From: Actinomycetes bacterium | GTDB taxonomy: Bacteria; Actinomycetota; Actinomycetes; Actinomycetales; Dermatophilaceae | Length of the DNA stretch: 35,867 nt | Direction of reading: 5' to 3' | Assembly (NCBI GenBank): GCA_021783215.1 | Contig: JAJXUB010000012.1 | Span: forward strand, 1 to 35,867 | In this document: piece after piece, positions 8,059-16,448 of the stretch | Layout of the letters: each line of letters begins with the position of its first letter | How positions within the stretch are numbered: position 1 is the stretch's first letter | Made by a program: the position numbers and the translations under genes | Notes under the pieces: generated by a model | Databases searched by the model: none | Seen by the model: only the letters and a program-made list of their open reading frames with translations | Told to the model about the DNA's origin: nothing

Positions 8059-8838
8059 TCAGCCGTCCGTGACGCCCCGGGCGGGTATGCCCGCGAGGGC
8101 CCGCACCAGCCGGGCGTGGGACTCGAGCAGGGCCGGCCCGTACCACGTCAGGTGGCGCCCGTCGACGAGCACCGTCGGAACGCGCGCGAACGCGTCGGGC
8201 CCGTCGGCCGGGGTGAAGGGGTACGGCTCGTCCGGGAGGAGAACGGCGTCGAGCGCGGACGGGTCGTCGAGCGCGGCGGGGTCGACATGGGGGTAGCGTC
8301 CCGTCGCCCCCGGCGACACGACCGTCAGGCCGAGCCGCGACAACAGGTCGGCCGTGAACGTCGGCCGGCCGACGACGAGCCACGGATCGCGCCACACGGC
8401 GACGGCGACGCGGGCCCGCGGCGGCAAGGGCCGGAAGCCCCACACGGACTCCACCTGCCCGAGCCACGCCGGCAGTCCCCAGCCGCACGCGTCGAAGAGC
8501 CGGCCCATCGACGCGACGGCCCCCGGGACGGTCTCGATGTCCGTCACCCAGACCTGGACTCCCTCGGCCCGCAGCCGACGGACGTCGATCTCGCGGTTCT
8601 CCTCCTTGTTGGCGACGACGACGTCGGGCTCCAAGGCGACGACCGCCGCCACGTCGGGGTTCTTCGTCCCCCGGACCCGAGCGACGTCGAGCCGGGCGGG
8701 ACGTACACACCAGTCCGTCGCGCCGACGAGCGCCCCGGGTCTCGTCGCGGCGACGGCCTCGGTGAGGGACGGGACGAGCGAGACGACCCGGCGTACGGGG
8801 CCCTCGAGGCGGACCCGGTGACCCAGGTCGTCACGCAC
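8059..8838 (-). CDS. Helical-backbone metal receptor / BtuF-like protein without signal peptide
   Basis: A 259-residue protein of the periplasmic-binding-protein type III fold used for cobalamin and ferric siderophores. It shows RRVVSLVPSLTEAVAA at the start, then LEPDVVVANKEENR, GRPTFTADLLSRLGL and VLVDGRHLTWYGPALLES. It has no signal peptide, lipobox or adjacent transporter, so it is not an obvious importer receptor; such cytosolic homologues are common in actinobacteria and their role is unknown. GTG 8838 overlaps the end of aroQ by 8 bases, so the two are probably coupled. Confidence 0.72.
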   Translation of the reverse strand: MRDDLGHRVRLEGPVRRVVSLVPSLTEAVAATRPGALVGATDWCVRPARLDVARVRGTKNPDVAAVVALEPDVVVANKEENREIDVRRLRAEGVQVWVTDIETVPGAVASMGRLFDACGWGLPAWLGQVESVWGFRPLPPRARVAVAVWRDPWLVVGRPTFTADLLSRLGLTVVSPGATGRYPHVDPAALDDPSALDAVLLPDEPYPFTPADGPDAFARVPTVLVDGRHLTWYGPALLESHARLVRALAGIPARGVTDG

Positions 8839-9265
8839 GGGCGGCGAGCCAGTCGACCGCTTCGACGTAGCCGGCGACCCCGCGCCCGATGATGACGTGG
8901 TCGCACACGTCGGTGAGATAGCTGTGGCTGCGGAAGGGCTCGCGCCGGTGGATGTCGCTGACGTGGACCTCCACCTTCGGGCATCGCACGGCGGCGAGCG
9001 CGTCGCGCAGGGCCACGCTCGTGTGCGTGAGCCCCCCGGCGTTGATGACGAGCCCGTATGCCGTCGCCCGCACCTCCTGGACCCAGTCGATGAGGACGCC
9101 CTCGTGGTTGGACTGGCGCGCGTCGAGCTGAAGACCGTGCGCGCCCGCCGCACGCTCGCACAGGACGACGACGTCGGCGAGGGTCTCGTGGCCGTAGATC
9201 TCCGGCTCGCGCTCGCCGAGGAGGTTGAGGTTCGGGCCGTTGAGGACGACGACGGTGCGCGGCAT
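8831..9265 (-). CDS. aroQ: Type II 3-dehydroquinate dehydratase
   Basis: AroQ dehydrates 3-dehydroquinate to 3-dehydroshikimate in the shikimate pathway (EC 4.2.1.10). The 144-residue protein has LNGPNLNLLGEREPEIYG (catalytic Tyr24 in IYG), LDARQSNHEGVLIDWVQE, INAGGLTHTSVALRDAL and EVHVSDIHRREPFR. The last normally reads HVSN; here Asp replaces Asn. The isolated location, away from other aro genes, is common. It starts 16 bases after the reductase gene ends, with no clear Shine-Dalgarno sequence. Confidence 0.94.
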   Translation of the reverse strand: MPRTVVVLNGPNLNLLGEREPEIYGHETLADVVVLCERAAGAHGLQLDARQSNHEGVLIDWVQEVRATAYGLVINAGGLTHTSVALRDALAAVRCPKVEVHVSDIHRREPFRSHSYLTDVCDHVIIGRGVAGYVEAVDWLAARA

Positions 9266-9281
9266 GTCGGGGGGACGCCGG

Positions 9282-10277
9282 TCAGTCGGGGTCGGCGATG
9301 CGGATGACCGTTCGCCCCGCGACGGACCCGGTGACGATCTCGCGGCATACCTGGGGCAGCGCGGCGAACTCGCGGGTGTGGCCGATGGCCGCCGTGTCGA
9401 TCCGCAGGTCCGTGGCCATCCGATGCCACAGCTCGCGGCGGACCTCGTCGGGGAACCAGCCGGAGTTGATCCCGAAGAGGTTGACGCCACGGAGGATGAA
9501 CGGCATGACCGTCGTCGCGACCTTGACACCGCCGGCGTTTCCGTAGGACGCGATCCCCCCGCCGCGCTTGGTCGTCGAGGCGAGCCAGGCGAGGGTCTGG
9601 CCGCCGACGGAGTCCATCGACGCGGCCCACATCTCGGAGTCGAGGGTGCGCACCTTCTCCGTGTCCGGACGGCCTTCGACGGTCGTGGCGCCGAGCCGGC
9701 GTAGCGCCTCGTGCTCGTCGGCCTTGCCGGTGAAGGCGGTGACCTCGTAGCCGCGTCCCGCGAGCATGGCGACGGCGACGGACCCGACACCGCCCGAGGC
9801 GCCGGTGACCGCCACCGGCCCCTGCCCGGGTCTGAGACCGTTGCGCTCGAGCTGGTGGATGCCGAGGGCGGCCGTGACCCCGGCGGTGCCGAGGACCATG
9901 GCGTCCCACAGGGACAGGGGCTCGGGGACCGGGACCGCCCAGGAAGCCGGCACACGGACGTACTCGGCATACCCGCCGTCGTGCTTCTCGGACATGTCGA
10001 AGCCCGTGACGACGACGTGGTCGCCGACCTGGTGCTCCCCCGCCGCCTCCACGACGACCCCGGCCGCGTCGATGCCACCGATGAGGGGCAGCCGGCGGGC
10101 GATCGGCGCCGCGCCCGTGGCGGCGAGCCCGTCCTTGTAGTTGACGCAGCTATGCGTGACCCGGACGAGGAGGTCGCCCTCGCCGATCGCGGCGACCGCC
10201 AGCGTCGTCATGACGCCGCGGACGCCGTCGGGGGTCTCCTGGAGCTGGTAGGCCGTCGCGACATCGGGAACGCTCAT
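9282..10277 (-). CDS. YhdH/AcuI-type NADPH:quinone oxidoreductase (acryloyl-CoA reductase-like)
   Basis: A 331-residue medium-chain dehydrogenase/reductase without zinc-binding cysteines. It has VNYKDGLAATG, PLIGGIDAAGVVVEA, the Rossmann motif VTGASGGVGSVAVAMLAG and GGGIASYGNAGG. These match the YhdH/AcuI subgroup, whose studied members reduce acrylyl-CoA with NADPH. ATG 10277 is chosen because upstream codons lie over the divergent gene; AAGG lies about 9 bases before it. It heads a minus-strand operon with aroQ and the BtuF-like gene. Confidence 0.85.
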   Translation of the reverse strand: MSVPDVATAYQLQETPDGVRGVMTTLAVAAIGEGDLLVRVTHSCVNYKDGLAATGAAPIARRLPLIGGIDAAGVVVEAAGEHQVGDHVVVTGFDMSEKHDGGYAEYVRVPASWAVPVPEPLSLWDAMVLGTAGVTAALGIHQLERNGLRPGQGPVAVTGASGGVGSVAVAMLAGRGYEVTAFTGKADEHEALRRLGATTVEGRPDTEKVRTLDSEMWAASMDSVGGQTLAWLASTTKRGGGIASYGNAGGVKVATTVMPFILRGVNLFGINSGWFPDEVRRELWHRMATDLRIDTAAIGHTREFAALPQVCREIVTGSVAGRTVIRIADPD

Positions 10278-10294
10278 GGTGGCAACCTTGGCAC

Positions 10295-10747
10295 ATGCCG
10301 ACCGACGCCGACAGGCACGCGCCACCGCTCGTCCGCGACTTCCCCGTCACGTGGCCGGTCCAGACGAGGTGGACCGACAACGACATGTTCGGCCATCTCA
10401 ACAACGCCGTCTACTACGCGATCTGGGACAGCGTCATCAACGCGTGGGTCGCACGCGAGGCCGGCGCCGACCCGATGACGGACGCTGCAATCCCGCTTGT
10501 CGCCGAGTCCTCGTGCCGCTACCTCGGCGAGCTGGGGTACCCGCAGGACCTCGTTGCGGGGCTCGGGGTGGACCGGCTCGGGACGGCGTCGGTCACGTTC
10601 CGGCTCTGCCTGTATGCCGCGGGGTCGGGACCTTCGGTCCCCGTGGCGGCGGCCGGGCGCTGGGTCCACGTGTACGTCGACCGGGCCACGCGGCGGCCGG
10701 TGGCGATCCCCGACGGCGCGCGGATGGCCTACGAGTCGGCCCGATGA
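10295..10747 (+). CDS. Acyl-CoA thioesterase (4HBT/YbgC-like)
   Basis: A 150-residue hotdog-fold thioesterase. The active-site motif TRWTDNDMFGHLNNAVYY (Asp28/Asp30, GH, NN) is typical of 4-hydroxybenzoyl-CoA thioesterase relatives and usually hydrolyses acyl-CoAs. The gene is divergent from the reductase with only 17 bases between start codons, so their promoters must overlap into the coding sequences. No Shine-Dalgarno sequence is seen before ATG 10295. Confidence 0.82.
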   Translation: MPTDADRHAPPLVRDFPVTWPVQTRWTDNDMFGHLNNAVYYAIWDSVINAWVAREAGADPMTDAAIPLVAESSCRYLGELGYPQDLVAGLGVDRLGTASVTFRLCLYAAGSGPSVPVAAAGRWVHVYVDRATRRPVAIPDGARMAYESAR

Positions 10748-10762
10748 CCGGACGGGCCGACG

Positions 10763-11206
10763 TCAGCTCGCGTGCGTCGTCGTCTGGGACGTCCCGGCCG
10801 ACGTCGTCGGCGACTGGGCCGCGGAGAACGACGGGGACTGGCTCGCCTGGGCCGACGCGGCCTGGGCCGACGCGGCCTGGGCTGCCGCGGCCTGGGCGGC
10901 AGCGGCCTGGGCGGCAGCGGCCTTCGCGGCAGCGGCCTTCGCGGCAGAGGTCTGCTCCTGGCGCGCCCGGAGGGCGGCGACCTGGGCCTCGGCGCTGGCG
11001 GCCTGGGCCTTGGCCTGCGACACGGCCTCCTGGTATCTGGCCAGCTGAAGCCGCTCGGACCTGACGGTGGCCCGGTAGGCGGCGATCTGGCTTCGCTGGC
11101 TCTCCGTCTGGGCGAGGTGGGCGGCGACAGCCGTGGTGCTCAGCAGGGCGGCGCTCAGCGCGGCGACCGTCCAGCGCCGGGCGCTTCTGATGGTCGGTGT
11201 GGACAT
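10763..11206 (-). CDS. Membrane-anchored Ala-rich coiled-coil protein, unknown function
   Basis: A 147-residue protein not assigned to a family. Residues 10-32 (RRWTVAALSAALLSTTAVAA) form an anchor or signal peptide without a lipobox. Residues about 33-75 (QTESQRSQIAAYRATVRSER and on) look like a coiled coil. Residues about 80-120 are Ala-rich pentad repeats from a DNA tandem repeat, and the C-terminus is a Ser/Thr/Gln-rich tail likely exposed outside the membrane. ATG 11206 has AGAGGT about 7 bases upstream. It lies downstream of the YVTN propeller gene, same strand, 143 bases away. The Ala-rich half could equally be low-complexity spacer. Confidence 0.7.
   Translation of the reverse strand: MSTPTIRSARRWTVAALSAALLSTTAVAAHLAQTESQRSQIAAYRATVRSERLQLARYQEAVSQAKAQAASAEAQVAALRARQEQTSAAKAAAAKAAAAQAAAAQAAAAQAASAQAASAQASQSPSFSAAQSPTTSAGTSQTTTHAS
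10845..10949. repeat. Seven 15-bp tandem repeats
   Basis: Seven head-to-tail copies of a 15-base unit (consensus GCCTGGGCGGCAGCG, starting at 10845, 10860, 10875, 10890, 10905, 10920 and 10935). Units 1-2 and 4-5 are identical pairs. The unit is in frame and codes for an Ala-rich pentapeptide. Confidence 0.9.
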
Positions 11207-11349
11207 CGTCGGGGACCTCTCCAGGCTGGCGGCGGTGCACGGTCGTGCGTGTTCGGTCTGGTTGACGGGGACATGATCGTGCCGAGCGTTCCTGTGCCGG
11301 AACTGGCAGGCCCGGCACAGCGTCCTGTGCGCGGACCGGGCTGGTCGGG

Positions 11350-12627
11350 TCAGCTCGCGGCGAGGCGGGAGTCGTCGAAGACGTCGATGACGCCGCTGTA
11401 GCACGAGACCCAGACGGCCCTGCGGGTCTGCTCGTACGTGATCCCGATGGGCAGCCCGTCGACGGGCACGGTCTGCGTGACGGTCAGGTCGGAGGTGCGC
11501 ACCTTGCTGACCGAGGACGAGGAGTAGTTGACGACGTAGAGCGCCGTTCCGTCGGGGCTGATCGCCATCGAGCGCGGCTGCCTGCCCATGACGGCGTCGC
11601 GCAGGACGCGCCCAGTCGCCGCGTCGACGGCGCTGACCGTGCCCGAGCCGTTGTTCGTCACGTAGAGCGTGTGCCCGTCCGGCGACAGCACGACGTGGCG
11701 CGGGCCGTCGCCGGTCCGGGCGAAGTCGGTGACCTTCCGGGTCCGCAGGTCGACGCGGACGACCTTGCCCGCCCCCATGACGGCAACGTATGCGGTCCGG
11801 CTGTCGGCCGTCACCGCGATCCCGCGCGGGTGCGGCCCCGTGACAGGGATCGTCGCGGACACCCGGTTCGACGCGGCGTCGACAACGTCCAGGTCCATGG
11901 AGCACCAGTTCGTCACGAGGACGCTCCGGCCGTCGGGAGTGACGGCCACGTACTTCGGAACGTAGCCGACCTCGACGGCTGCGGTGATGGCATACGTAGA
12001 GGTGTCGATCCGGTAGAGGAAGGACCGGCTCGTCCCCGCGGGACCCGTGCACGCGTCGCGGCCTTCGGGAAGGAAGCCGGCGCCGTACATCGAGTAGTTC
12101 GACACCCAGGCGGTGCGCCCGTCGGGGCTGTAGGCCATCTCGACGGGCGCACCCCGCGAGAGGCCCGGATGCCCAGGGATGCCGAGGGCCGCCAGGTCGA
12201 CCGTGTCGGGGATCGTCCGCAGGAGCCGTCCGTCGGCGGCGAAGACGGAGATGGAGTGCTGGTACATCATGTTCTGGGCGAAGACGAGGCCGTGCGAGGC
12301 ATCGACCGACTTCGCCGAAAGGTTCCCGGTCAGACGCATGAGACGGACGAGCCGGGTCTGCGCCGACGGAGCGGAGCGGGTGGGGACCGCCGTTGTCGAG
12401 GACGCCAGGACGGATCCCGTCGCCGGAGTAACGCTCGACGGCCCGGACGACGGCCCGACCCGGACGGCGGAGGTGGTCGACGTGGCGGTGCTCGCCGGCG
12501 CCGTCGCCGTGGGGTCGCCCTCCCCGGCCTTGGTGACCAGATAGGCCGGCACGAGCAGGACCGTCGCGGCAACGGCGACCGCAACCCACCTCCGCTGGAC
12601 GTACACCCCGTCCCCTTTCGGGACCAC
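11350..12627 (-). CDS. YVTN-family beta-propeller protein, signal-anchored
   Basis: A 425-residue exported protein. A basic start (VYVQRRW) is followed by an anchor (VAVAVAATVLLVPAYLVT), a long Thr/Ser/Ala linker to about residue 85, then about six beta-propeller blades with the recurring pattern SPDGRTAWVSNYS / TPDGRSVLVTNW / SPDGHTLYVTNNGSGTVS / SPDGTALYVVNYSSSSVS. The blades match YVTN/lactonase-like repeats seen in surface and metabolic proteins; the target is unknown. GTG 12627 is chosen because GGAGGAGG lies 6 bases upstream. Longer versions start in unrelated-looking sequence. Confidence 0.82.
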   Translation of the reverse strand: MVPKGDGVYVQRRWVAVAVAATVLLVPAYLVTKAGEGDPTATAPASTATSTTSAVRVGPSSGPSSVTPATGSVLASSTTAVPTRSAPSAQTRLVRLMRLTGNLSAKSVDASHGLVFAQNMMYQHSISVFAADGRLLRTIPDTVDLAALGIPGHPGLSRGAPVEMAYSPDGRTAWVSNYSMYGAGFLPEGRDACTGPAGTSRSFLYRIDTSTYAITAAVEVGYVPKYVAVTPDGRSVLVTNWCSMDLDVVDAASNRVSATIPVTGPHPRGIAVTADSRTAYVAVMGAGKVVRVDLRTRKVTDFARTGDGPRHVVLSPDGHTLYVTNNGSGTVSAVDAATGRVLRDAVMGRQPRSMAISPDGTALYVVNYSSSSVSKVRTSDLTVTQTVPVDGLPIGITYEQTRRAVWVSCYSGVIDVFDDSRLAAS

Positions 12628-12833
12628 GCTCGGCCTCCTCCGCACCGTCACCACTGGAAACGGTACGGCTCCGCGGCCTGGCGTCGCCGCAGGCGCACCA
12701 GGTGGAAGATGGGCCGCCCGCAGGGCGAGCATAAGTACGCACATATTGACGTTCGATTGACATAGTGGAGGGGCTGCGATTGACTCGTGGTCGGTGCTGG
12801 CAGAGGCGCGCGCCCGACTCGAGGAGGAGACTG

Positions 12834-13067
12834 ATGAGGTTCGTGCGTCCCCTCGCGGCCGCGCCATCCTCCCCGTTCCTGCCGGAGCCTGCCGTTCCAA
12901 CCCCCGCGCCGTCACGGCTCTTCAGCCCCTTCGGTGTGACCTGTCGGAGGCCCTCGAACCTCGGCCCCCCGACAGGTCACGTTCGTCCTGTCCCTTCACA
13001 TCGAAAGGACCCGGTGGGTCGATGTTCACCCCATCTCTGGCCACCCTGGGCCACCGTGGCCGCGTAG
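12834..13067 (+). CDS. Possible leader ORF upstream of sugar-binding protein
   Basis: ATG 12834 has a strong GAGGAGGAG ribosome binding site 5 bases upstream and opens a 77-codon frame (MRFVRPLAAAPSS...) rich in Pro, Arg and Ser that runs across the leader hairpins and ends 45 bases inside the downstream gene. It matches no family I know. It may be a translated leader controlling the structured region, or a chance frame in GC-rich DNA. Confidence 0.3.
   Translation: MRFVRPLAAAPSSPFLPEPAVPTPAPSRLFSPFGVTCRRPSNLGPPTGHVRPVPSHRKDPVGRCSPHLWPPWATVAA
12936..12992 (+). promoter_or_regulatory. Leader hairpin with alternative pairing
   Basis: GTGACCTGTCGG (12936-12947) and CCGACAGGTCAC (12969-12980) form a perfect 12-bp stem with a 21-base loop. 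GACAGG (12971-12976) of the right arm can instead pair with CCTGTC (12987-12992). The two pairings exclude each other, as in attenuators. It lies 42 to 86 bases before the binding-protein start. No T-run follows, so the effect could be on RNA stability or translation, or the DNA could be an operator. Confidence 0.55.
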
Positions 13068-14101
13068 GCCTTTCGGCGGCGGCGCTCCTCCTCCTCCTCG
13101 CGGCCTGCAGCTCGGGCCCCAGCCCGTCCAGCAGCTCGGCGGCGGCGGGAGGCTCCGGTGGCTGCCCGTACAAGTTCGCGGTGATCACCCACGGCGACAA
13201 CGGCAACTTCTGGAGCGTCGTCTACAAGGGGGCCAAGGACGCCGCCGCGAAGACCGGCTGCACCCTGACCCAGGTCTGGGGATCGCAGCAGCAGGGCCAG
13301 GCAAACCCCGACGACAACGCGGAGAACGCCCAGATCCAGAACGCGATCAACGCCAAGGTCGACGGGATCGCCGTCTCCGACCATGACCCCGCGCTCATGA
13401 ACGGGACCCTGGCGAAGGCCGTCGCGGCCGGGATTCCCGTCGTGCTCCTCAACGCCGGCTGCGACGACGCAGACATCGCGGCATCCGGGGCCATCACATG
13501 TGTCGGGCAGCCCGAGACGCTTGCGGGCCAGAAGATCGGTGCCCGCCTGCTCACCGAGAAGGCGACCAACGCACTGTGCGTCGTGCACCAGAGCGGGCAG
13601 AACCAGCTCGACCGATGCAACGGCGTCGCCCAGGGTCTCGGCGTCGGCCAGACATGCACGACCACCGGCACGGCCCCGGCGAACGGTCCGGCCTGCACCG
13701 AGCTCATCCTGTCGACTCCCAACGCGGCGTCGAACCCGACGCAGGCGATCGGGCAGGTCTCGGCCTACCTTCAGGCGCACCCGCAGGTCAACGCCGTCAT
13801 CACGCTGAACACGGCGATCGGCAACGCGCTGGTGTCGGCGAAGCCGGCCAACAACCCGAAGATCGTGACCTTCGACCTCGACGCGACCGTGGAGAGCGAG
13901 ATCAAGGCTGGCACCATCGAGTTCGCCGTCGACCAGCAGCAGTACCTCCAGGGCTACCTGCCGATCCTCTTCCTCCAGGTGTTCAAGGCGGCCCACGGCA
14001 ACGCCGTCGGTGGCGGCACGACGGTGCCCTCCGGGCCGAAGCTCGTCGACAAGACGAACATCGACACCGTCTCCGCGGCCATCGCCGCGGGCGAGGACTG
14101 A
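13022..14101 (+). CDS. Sugar ABC transporter substrate-binding lipoprotein
   Basis: A 359-residue lipoprotein of the periplasmic-binding-protein type I fold (ribose/fructose class, Peripla_BP_4). A signal peptide ends in lipobox LAAC with lipid-modified Cys29, then a Ser/Gly linker. The mature domain begins YKFAVITHGDNGNFWSVVYK, with IQNAINAKVDGIAVSDHDP and, in the second lobe, VITLNTAIGNALVSAK and VTFDLDATVESEIKAGTIEFAVDQQ. ATG 13022 is preferred because the codons just after it form a normal signal peptide. It is followed by permease and ATPase genes. The exact sugar is not known. Confidence 0.9.
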   Translation: MFTPSLATLGHRGRVGLSAAALLLLLAACSSGPSPSSSSAAAGGSGGCPYKFAVITHGDNGNFWSVVYKGAKDAAAKTGCTLTQVWGSQQQGQANPDDNAENAQIQNAINAKVDGIAVSDHDPALMNGTLAKAVAAGIPVVLLNAGCDDADIAASGAITCVGQPETLAGQKIGARLLTEKATNALCVVHQSGQNQLDRCNGVAQGLGVGQTCTTTGTAPANGPACTELILSTPNAASNPTQAIGQVSAYLQAHPQVNAVITLNTAIGNALVSAKPANNPKIVTFDLDATVESEIKAGTIEFAVDQQQYLQGYLPILFLQVFKAAHGNAVGGGTTVPSGPKLVDKTNIDTVSAAIAAGED

Positions 14102-14108
14102 CGACGCC

Positions 14109-14152
14109 GCTCGCCGGGGTGTCGGCAGGCAGCCGCCGACACCCCGGCGAGC
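14109..14152 (+). terminator. 18-bp perfect hairpin between binding protein and permease
   Basis: GCTCGCCGGGGTGTCGGC (14109-14126) pairs perfectly with 14135-14152 around an 8-base loop. It begins 8 bases after the binding-protein stop. There is no U-tract, so it is more likely a partial terminator or 3' RNA stabiliser that raises binding-protein levels over the membrane subunits, as known for other importers. Confidence 0.7.
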
Positions 14153-14173
14153 CCGACATTTCCGGGAGGAGAC

Positions 14174-15271
14174 ATGGGGTCCAGCCAGACGGCTGAACCA
14201 GGCGTCGGGGAGGGGGCCGCCCCGACGAGGGACGAACGCCTGACGACGACGAGCCGCCTCGTCTCGGCGCTGCGCCGACCCGAGCTCGGGTCTCTTCTCG
14301 GGGCCATCGTCATCTTCATCTTCTTTGCGTTCACCGACGCCTCGTCGAACCATCTCTGGCTGCACCAGACGGGTGTCGCCGCATGGAGCCAGCAGGCGGC
14401 CTTCTTCGGCATCATGTCCGTGCCCGTTGCGCTCCTGATGATCGGCGGGGAGTTCGACCTGTCCACGGGCGTCCTGACCGGGGCATCGGCGATCTTCCTC
14501 GGTCTCCTCGTGGGGAAGACGGGCATGAACGTCTGGCTCGCCATCCTCCTGACGTTCCTTGCGACGGCTGCGATCGGTGCCTTGAACGGACTCCTCGTGG
14601 TTCGCACGAGGCTGCCCAGCTTCATCGTCACCCTGGCGACCTTCTTCGTCCTCCGGGGCGTGAGCGTCGGGGGCGTCCTGCTGCTCAACAACGGCAGCAC
14701 GAGCGTGTCGCTGGCGGCCGGCCCCCACCCCGGTCTGAGCAGCGCCAAGGACATCTTCGGTGGGAGCCTCCTCGCCAGCGCATCGCTGCCGAACGGCTAC
14801 CAGACCGCGATCCTGTGGTTTCTCGGCGCCACCATGATCGGCGCCTGGGTGCTCGCCCGCACCCAGTTCGGCAACTGGGTCTATGCCGTCGGCGGGGACC
14901 CCGATGCGGCGCGCAACTCCGGCGTCCCAGTCGCCCGGACCAAGGTCTCGCTCTTCATCGCGACGTCCATGGCCGCCGGTCTTGTCGGCGTCATCTCGTT
15001 CACCCAGGCTTCGTCCGCGGTCTCCGAGCAGGGCGTCGGGTACGAGTTCTACTACATCATCGCGGCGGTCGTCGGTGGCTGCCTGCTCAACGGGGGGTAT
15101 GGCTCGGTCATCGGCGCCGCGCTCGGCGCCTGCGTCATCGGGATGGCGTTCGAGGGCGTCATCTACTCGGGCTGGGACAGCGCGTGGAACTTCGCCTTCC
15201 TCGGCGGGATCCTGTTCGTTGCCGTTGGCCTGAACACCCTGATCTACCGACGTGCCATGCGGGCGCGCTGA
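14174..15271 (+). CDS. Sugar ABC transporter permease (RbsC/FrcC-like)
   Basis: A 365-residue inner-membrane permease of the BPD_transp_2 family for simple sugars, with about 8-10 hydrophobic spans. Typical elements are [17 protein letters not shown], the conserved [16 protein letters not shown], and [19 protein letters not shown], the cytosolic loop that contacts the ATPase. Near the end come [19 protein letters not shown] and [20 protein letters not shown] 14174 has GGGAGGAGA just upstream. It follows the lipoprotein gene after a hairpin. Confidence 0.92.
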   Translation: MGSSQTAEPGVGEGAAPTRDERLTTTSRLVSALRRPELGSLLGAIVIFIFFAFTDASSNHLWLHQTGVAAWSQQAAFFGIMSVPVALLMIGGEFDLSTGVLTGASAIFLGLLVGKTGMNVWLAILLTFLATAAIGALNGLLVVRTRLPSFIVTLATFFVLRGVSVGGVLLLNNGSTSVSLAAGPHPGLSSAKDIFGGSLLASASLPNGYQTAILWFLGATMIGAWVLARTQFGNWVYAVGGDPDAARNSGVPVARTKVSLFIATSMAAGLVGVISFTQASSAVSEQGVGYEFYYIIAAVVGGCLLNGGYGSVIGAALGACVIGMAFEGVIYSGWDSAWNFAFLGGILFVAVGLNTLIYRRAMRAR

Positions 15272-15287
15272 GCGGAAGGATCGGACC

Positions 15288-16448
15288 ATGCCCGAGCCCG
15301 ACTTCACCGACGCGCCCCCTCTGCTTGAGCTCCGGGAGGTGACCAAGCGCTTCGGCAGCGTCCTGGCGCTGGACCGCGTGTCCACTGTCGTCCACCGCGG
15401 CGAGGTCACCTGCGTGCTCGGCGACAACGGCGCCGGCAAGTCGACCCTCATCAAGATCCTCTCCGGGGCGTACCAGGCCGACGCGGGCGAGCTCATGGTC
15501 GACGGCCACCCGACCCGGTTCACGAGCCCACGGGAGGCACGGGCCGCGGGGATCGCCACCGTCTACCAGGACCTGGCGTTGGCCCCGCTCATGTCCGTGT
15601 GGCGTAACTTCTTCCTCGGCGCGGAGCCGAGGAAGGGCTTCGGCCCGGTCAGGTGGCTCAATGTCGCCGACGCGAAGGGGGAGACCCGCAAGGGTCTCGC
15701 GGCGATGGGGATCGACATCCGCGACGCGGACCAGTCGGTCGGCACGCTGTCCGGCGGAGAACGCCAGTCCGTGGCGATCGCGCGCGCCGTGTACTTCGGG
15801 GCCCGGGTGCTCATCCTCGACGAGCCGACCTCGGCGCTCGGGGTCCGACAGGCTGGCGTCGTCCTGCGGTACATCGTGCAGGCGAGGGACCAGGGCATCG
15901 GGATCATCTTCATCACGCACAACCCCCATCACGCCTTCCCGGTCGGGGACCGCTTCCTCATCCTCAACCGCGGTCGGAGCCTCGGCCACTTCCTCAAGCC
16001 CGAGGTGTCCCTGCCCGAGCTGACCGCCCTGATGTCCGGAGGCGCCGAGCTCGAGGCGCTCGCCCACGAGCTGGAGCGTGGCGCCGTCTCCCTCCCCGCG
16101 AACAAGCCGGGCCCGCCGACACCGCCCGGGCATGAAGGGGCTGCCACCGTCGTCGACGTCGGCGCCTCAGTGCTGGTGGACGGTGAGGTCGAAGGCGTAC
16201 TGGTCCCACCGGTAGCAGTGGTCCCCGTACTCGACGGCGGCTCCCTCAGCGTCGTAGGCGCGACGCGACATCGTGAGAACCGGATCACCCGCGCGGAGAT
16301 GGAGAAGCTTCCGCTCCCGGCCGCTCGGGCGCCGGGCGCCGATCCGCTGATGGGCGATCACCGGGCGGACGCCTCGACTGCGCAGGAGACGGTAGAGGCT
16401 TCCGTTGTCCAGGTCGCCGGCCGCCAGCCCGTCGACGCGCGGCGGTAG
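15288..16448 (+). CDS. Sugar ABC transporter ATP-binding protein (FrcA-like), extended C-terminus
   Basis: A single-domain importer ATPase like FrcA. It has Walker [11 protein letters not shown]-loop [14 protein letters not shown], signature [15 protein letters not shown], Walker [13 protein letters not shown] and H-loop [13 protein letters not shown] 15288 follows GGAAGGATC and comes 16 bases after the permease stop. The recognisable domain ends near residue 265 ([16 protein letters not shown]), a normal length, but no stop occurs until 16446-16448. The last ~93 codons are therefore antisense to gntR and look like shadow sequence. A lost stop codon or an upstream frameshift is likely. Confidence 0.88.
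   Translation: MPEPDFTDAPPLLELREVTKRFGSVLALDRVSTVVHRGEVTCVLGDNGAGKSTLIKILSGAYQADAGELMVDGHPTRFTSPREARAAGIATVYQDLALAPLMSVWRNFFLGAEPRKGFGPVRWLNVADAKGETRKGLAAMGIDIRDADQSVGTLSGGERQSVAIARAVYFGARVLILDEPTSALGVRQAGVVLRYIVQARDQGIGIIFITHNPHHAFPVGDRFLILNRGRSLGHFLKPEVSLPELTALMSGGAELEALAHELERGAVSLPANKPGPPTPPGHEGAATVVDVGASVLVDGEVEGVLVPPVAVVPVLDGGSLSVVGATRHRENRITRAEMEKLPLPAARAPGADPLMGDHRADASTAQETVEASVVQVAGRQPVDARR

Noticed and set aside
12794-13021. Long N-terminal extension of the sugar-binding protein
   Set aside because: It would place the signal peptide internally. ATG 13022 starts a normal lipoprotein signal.
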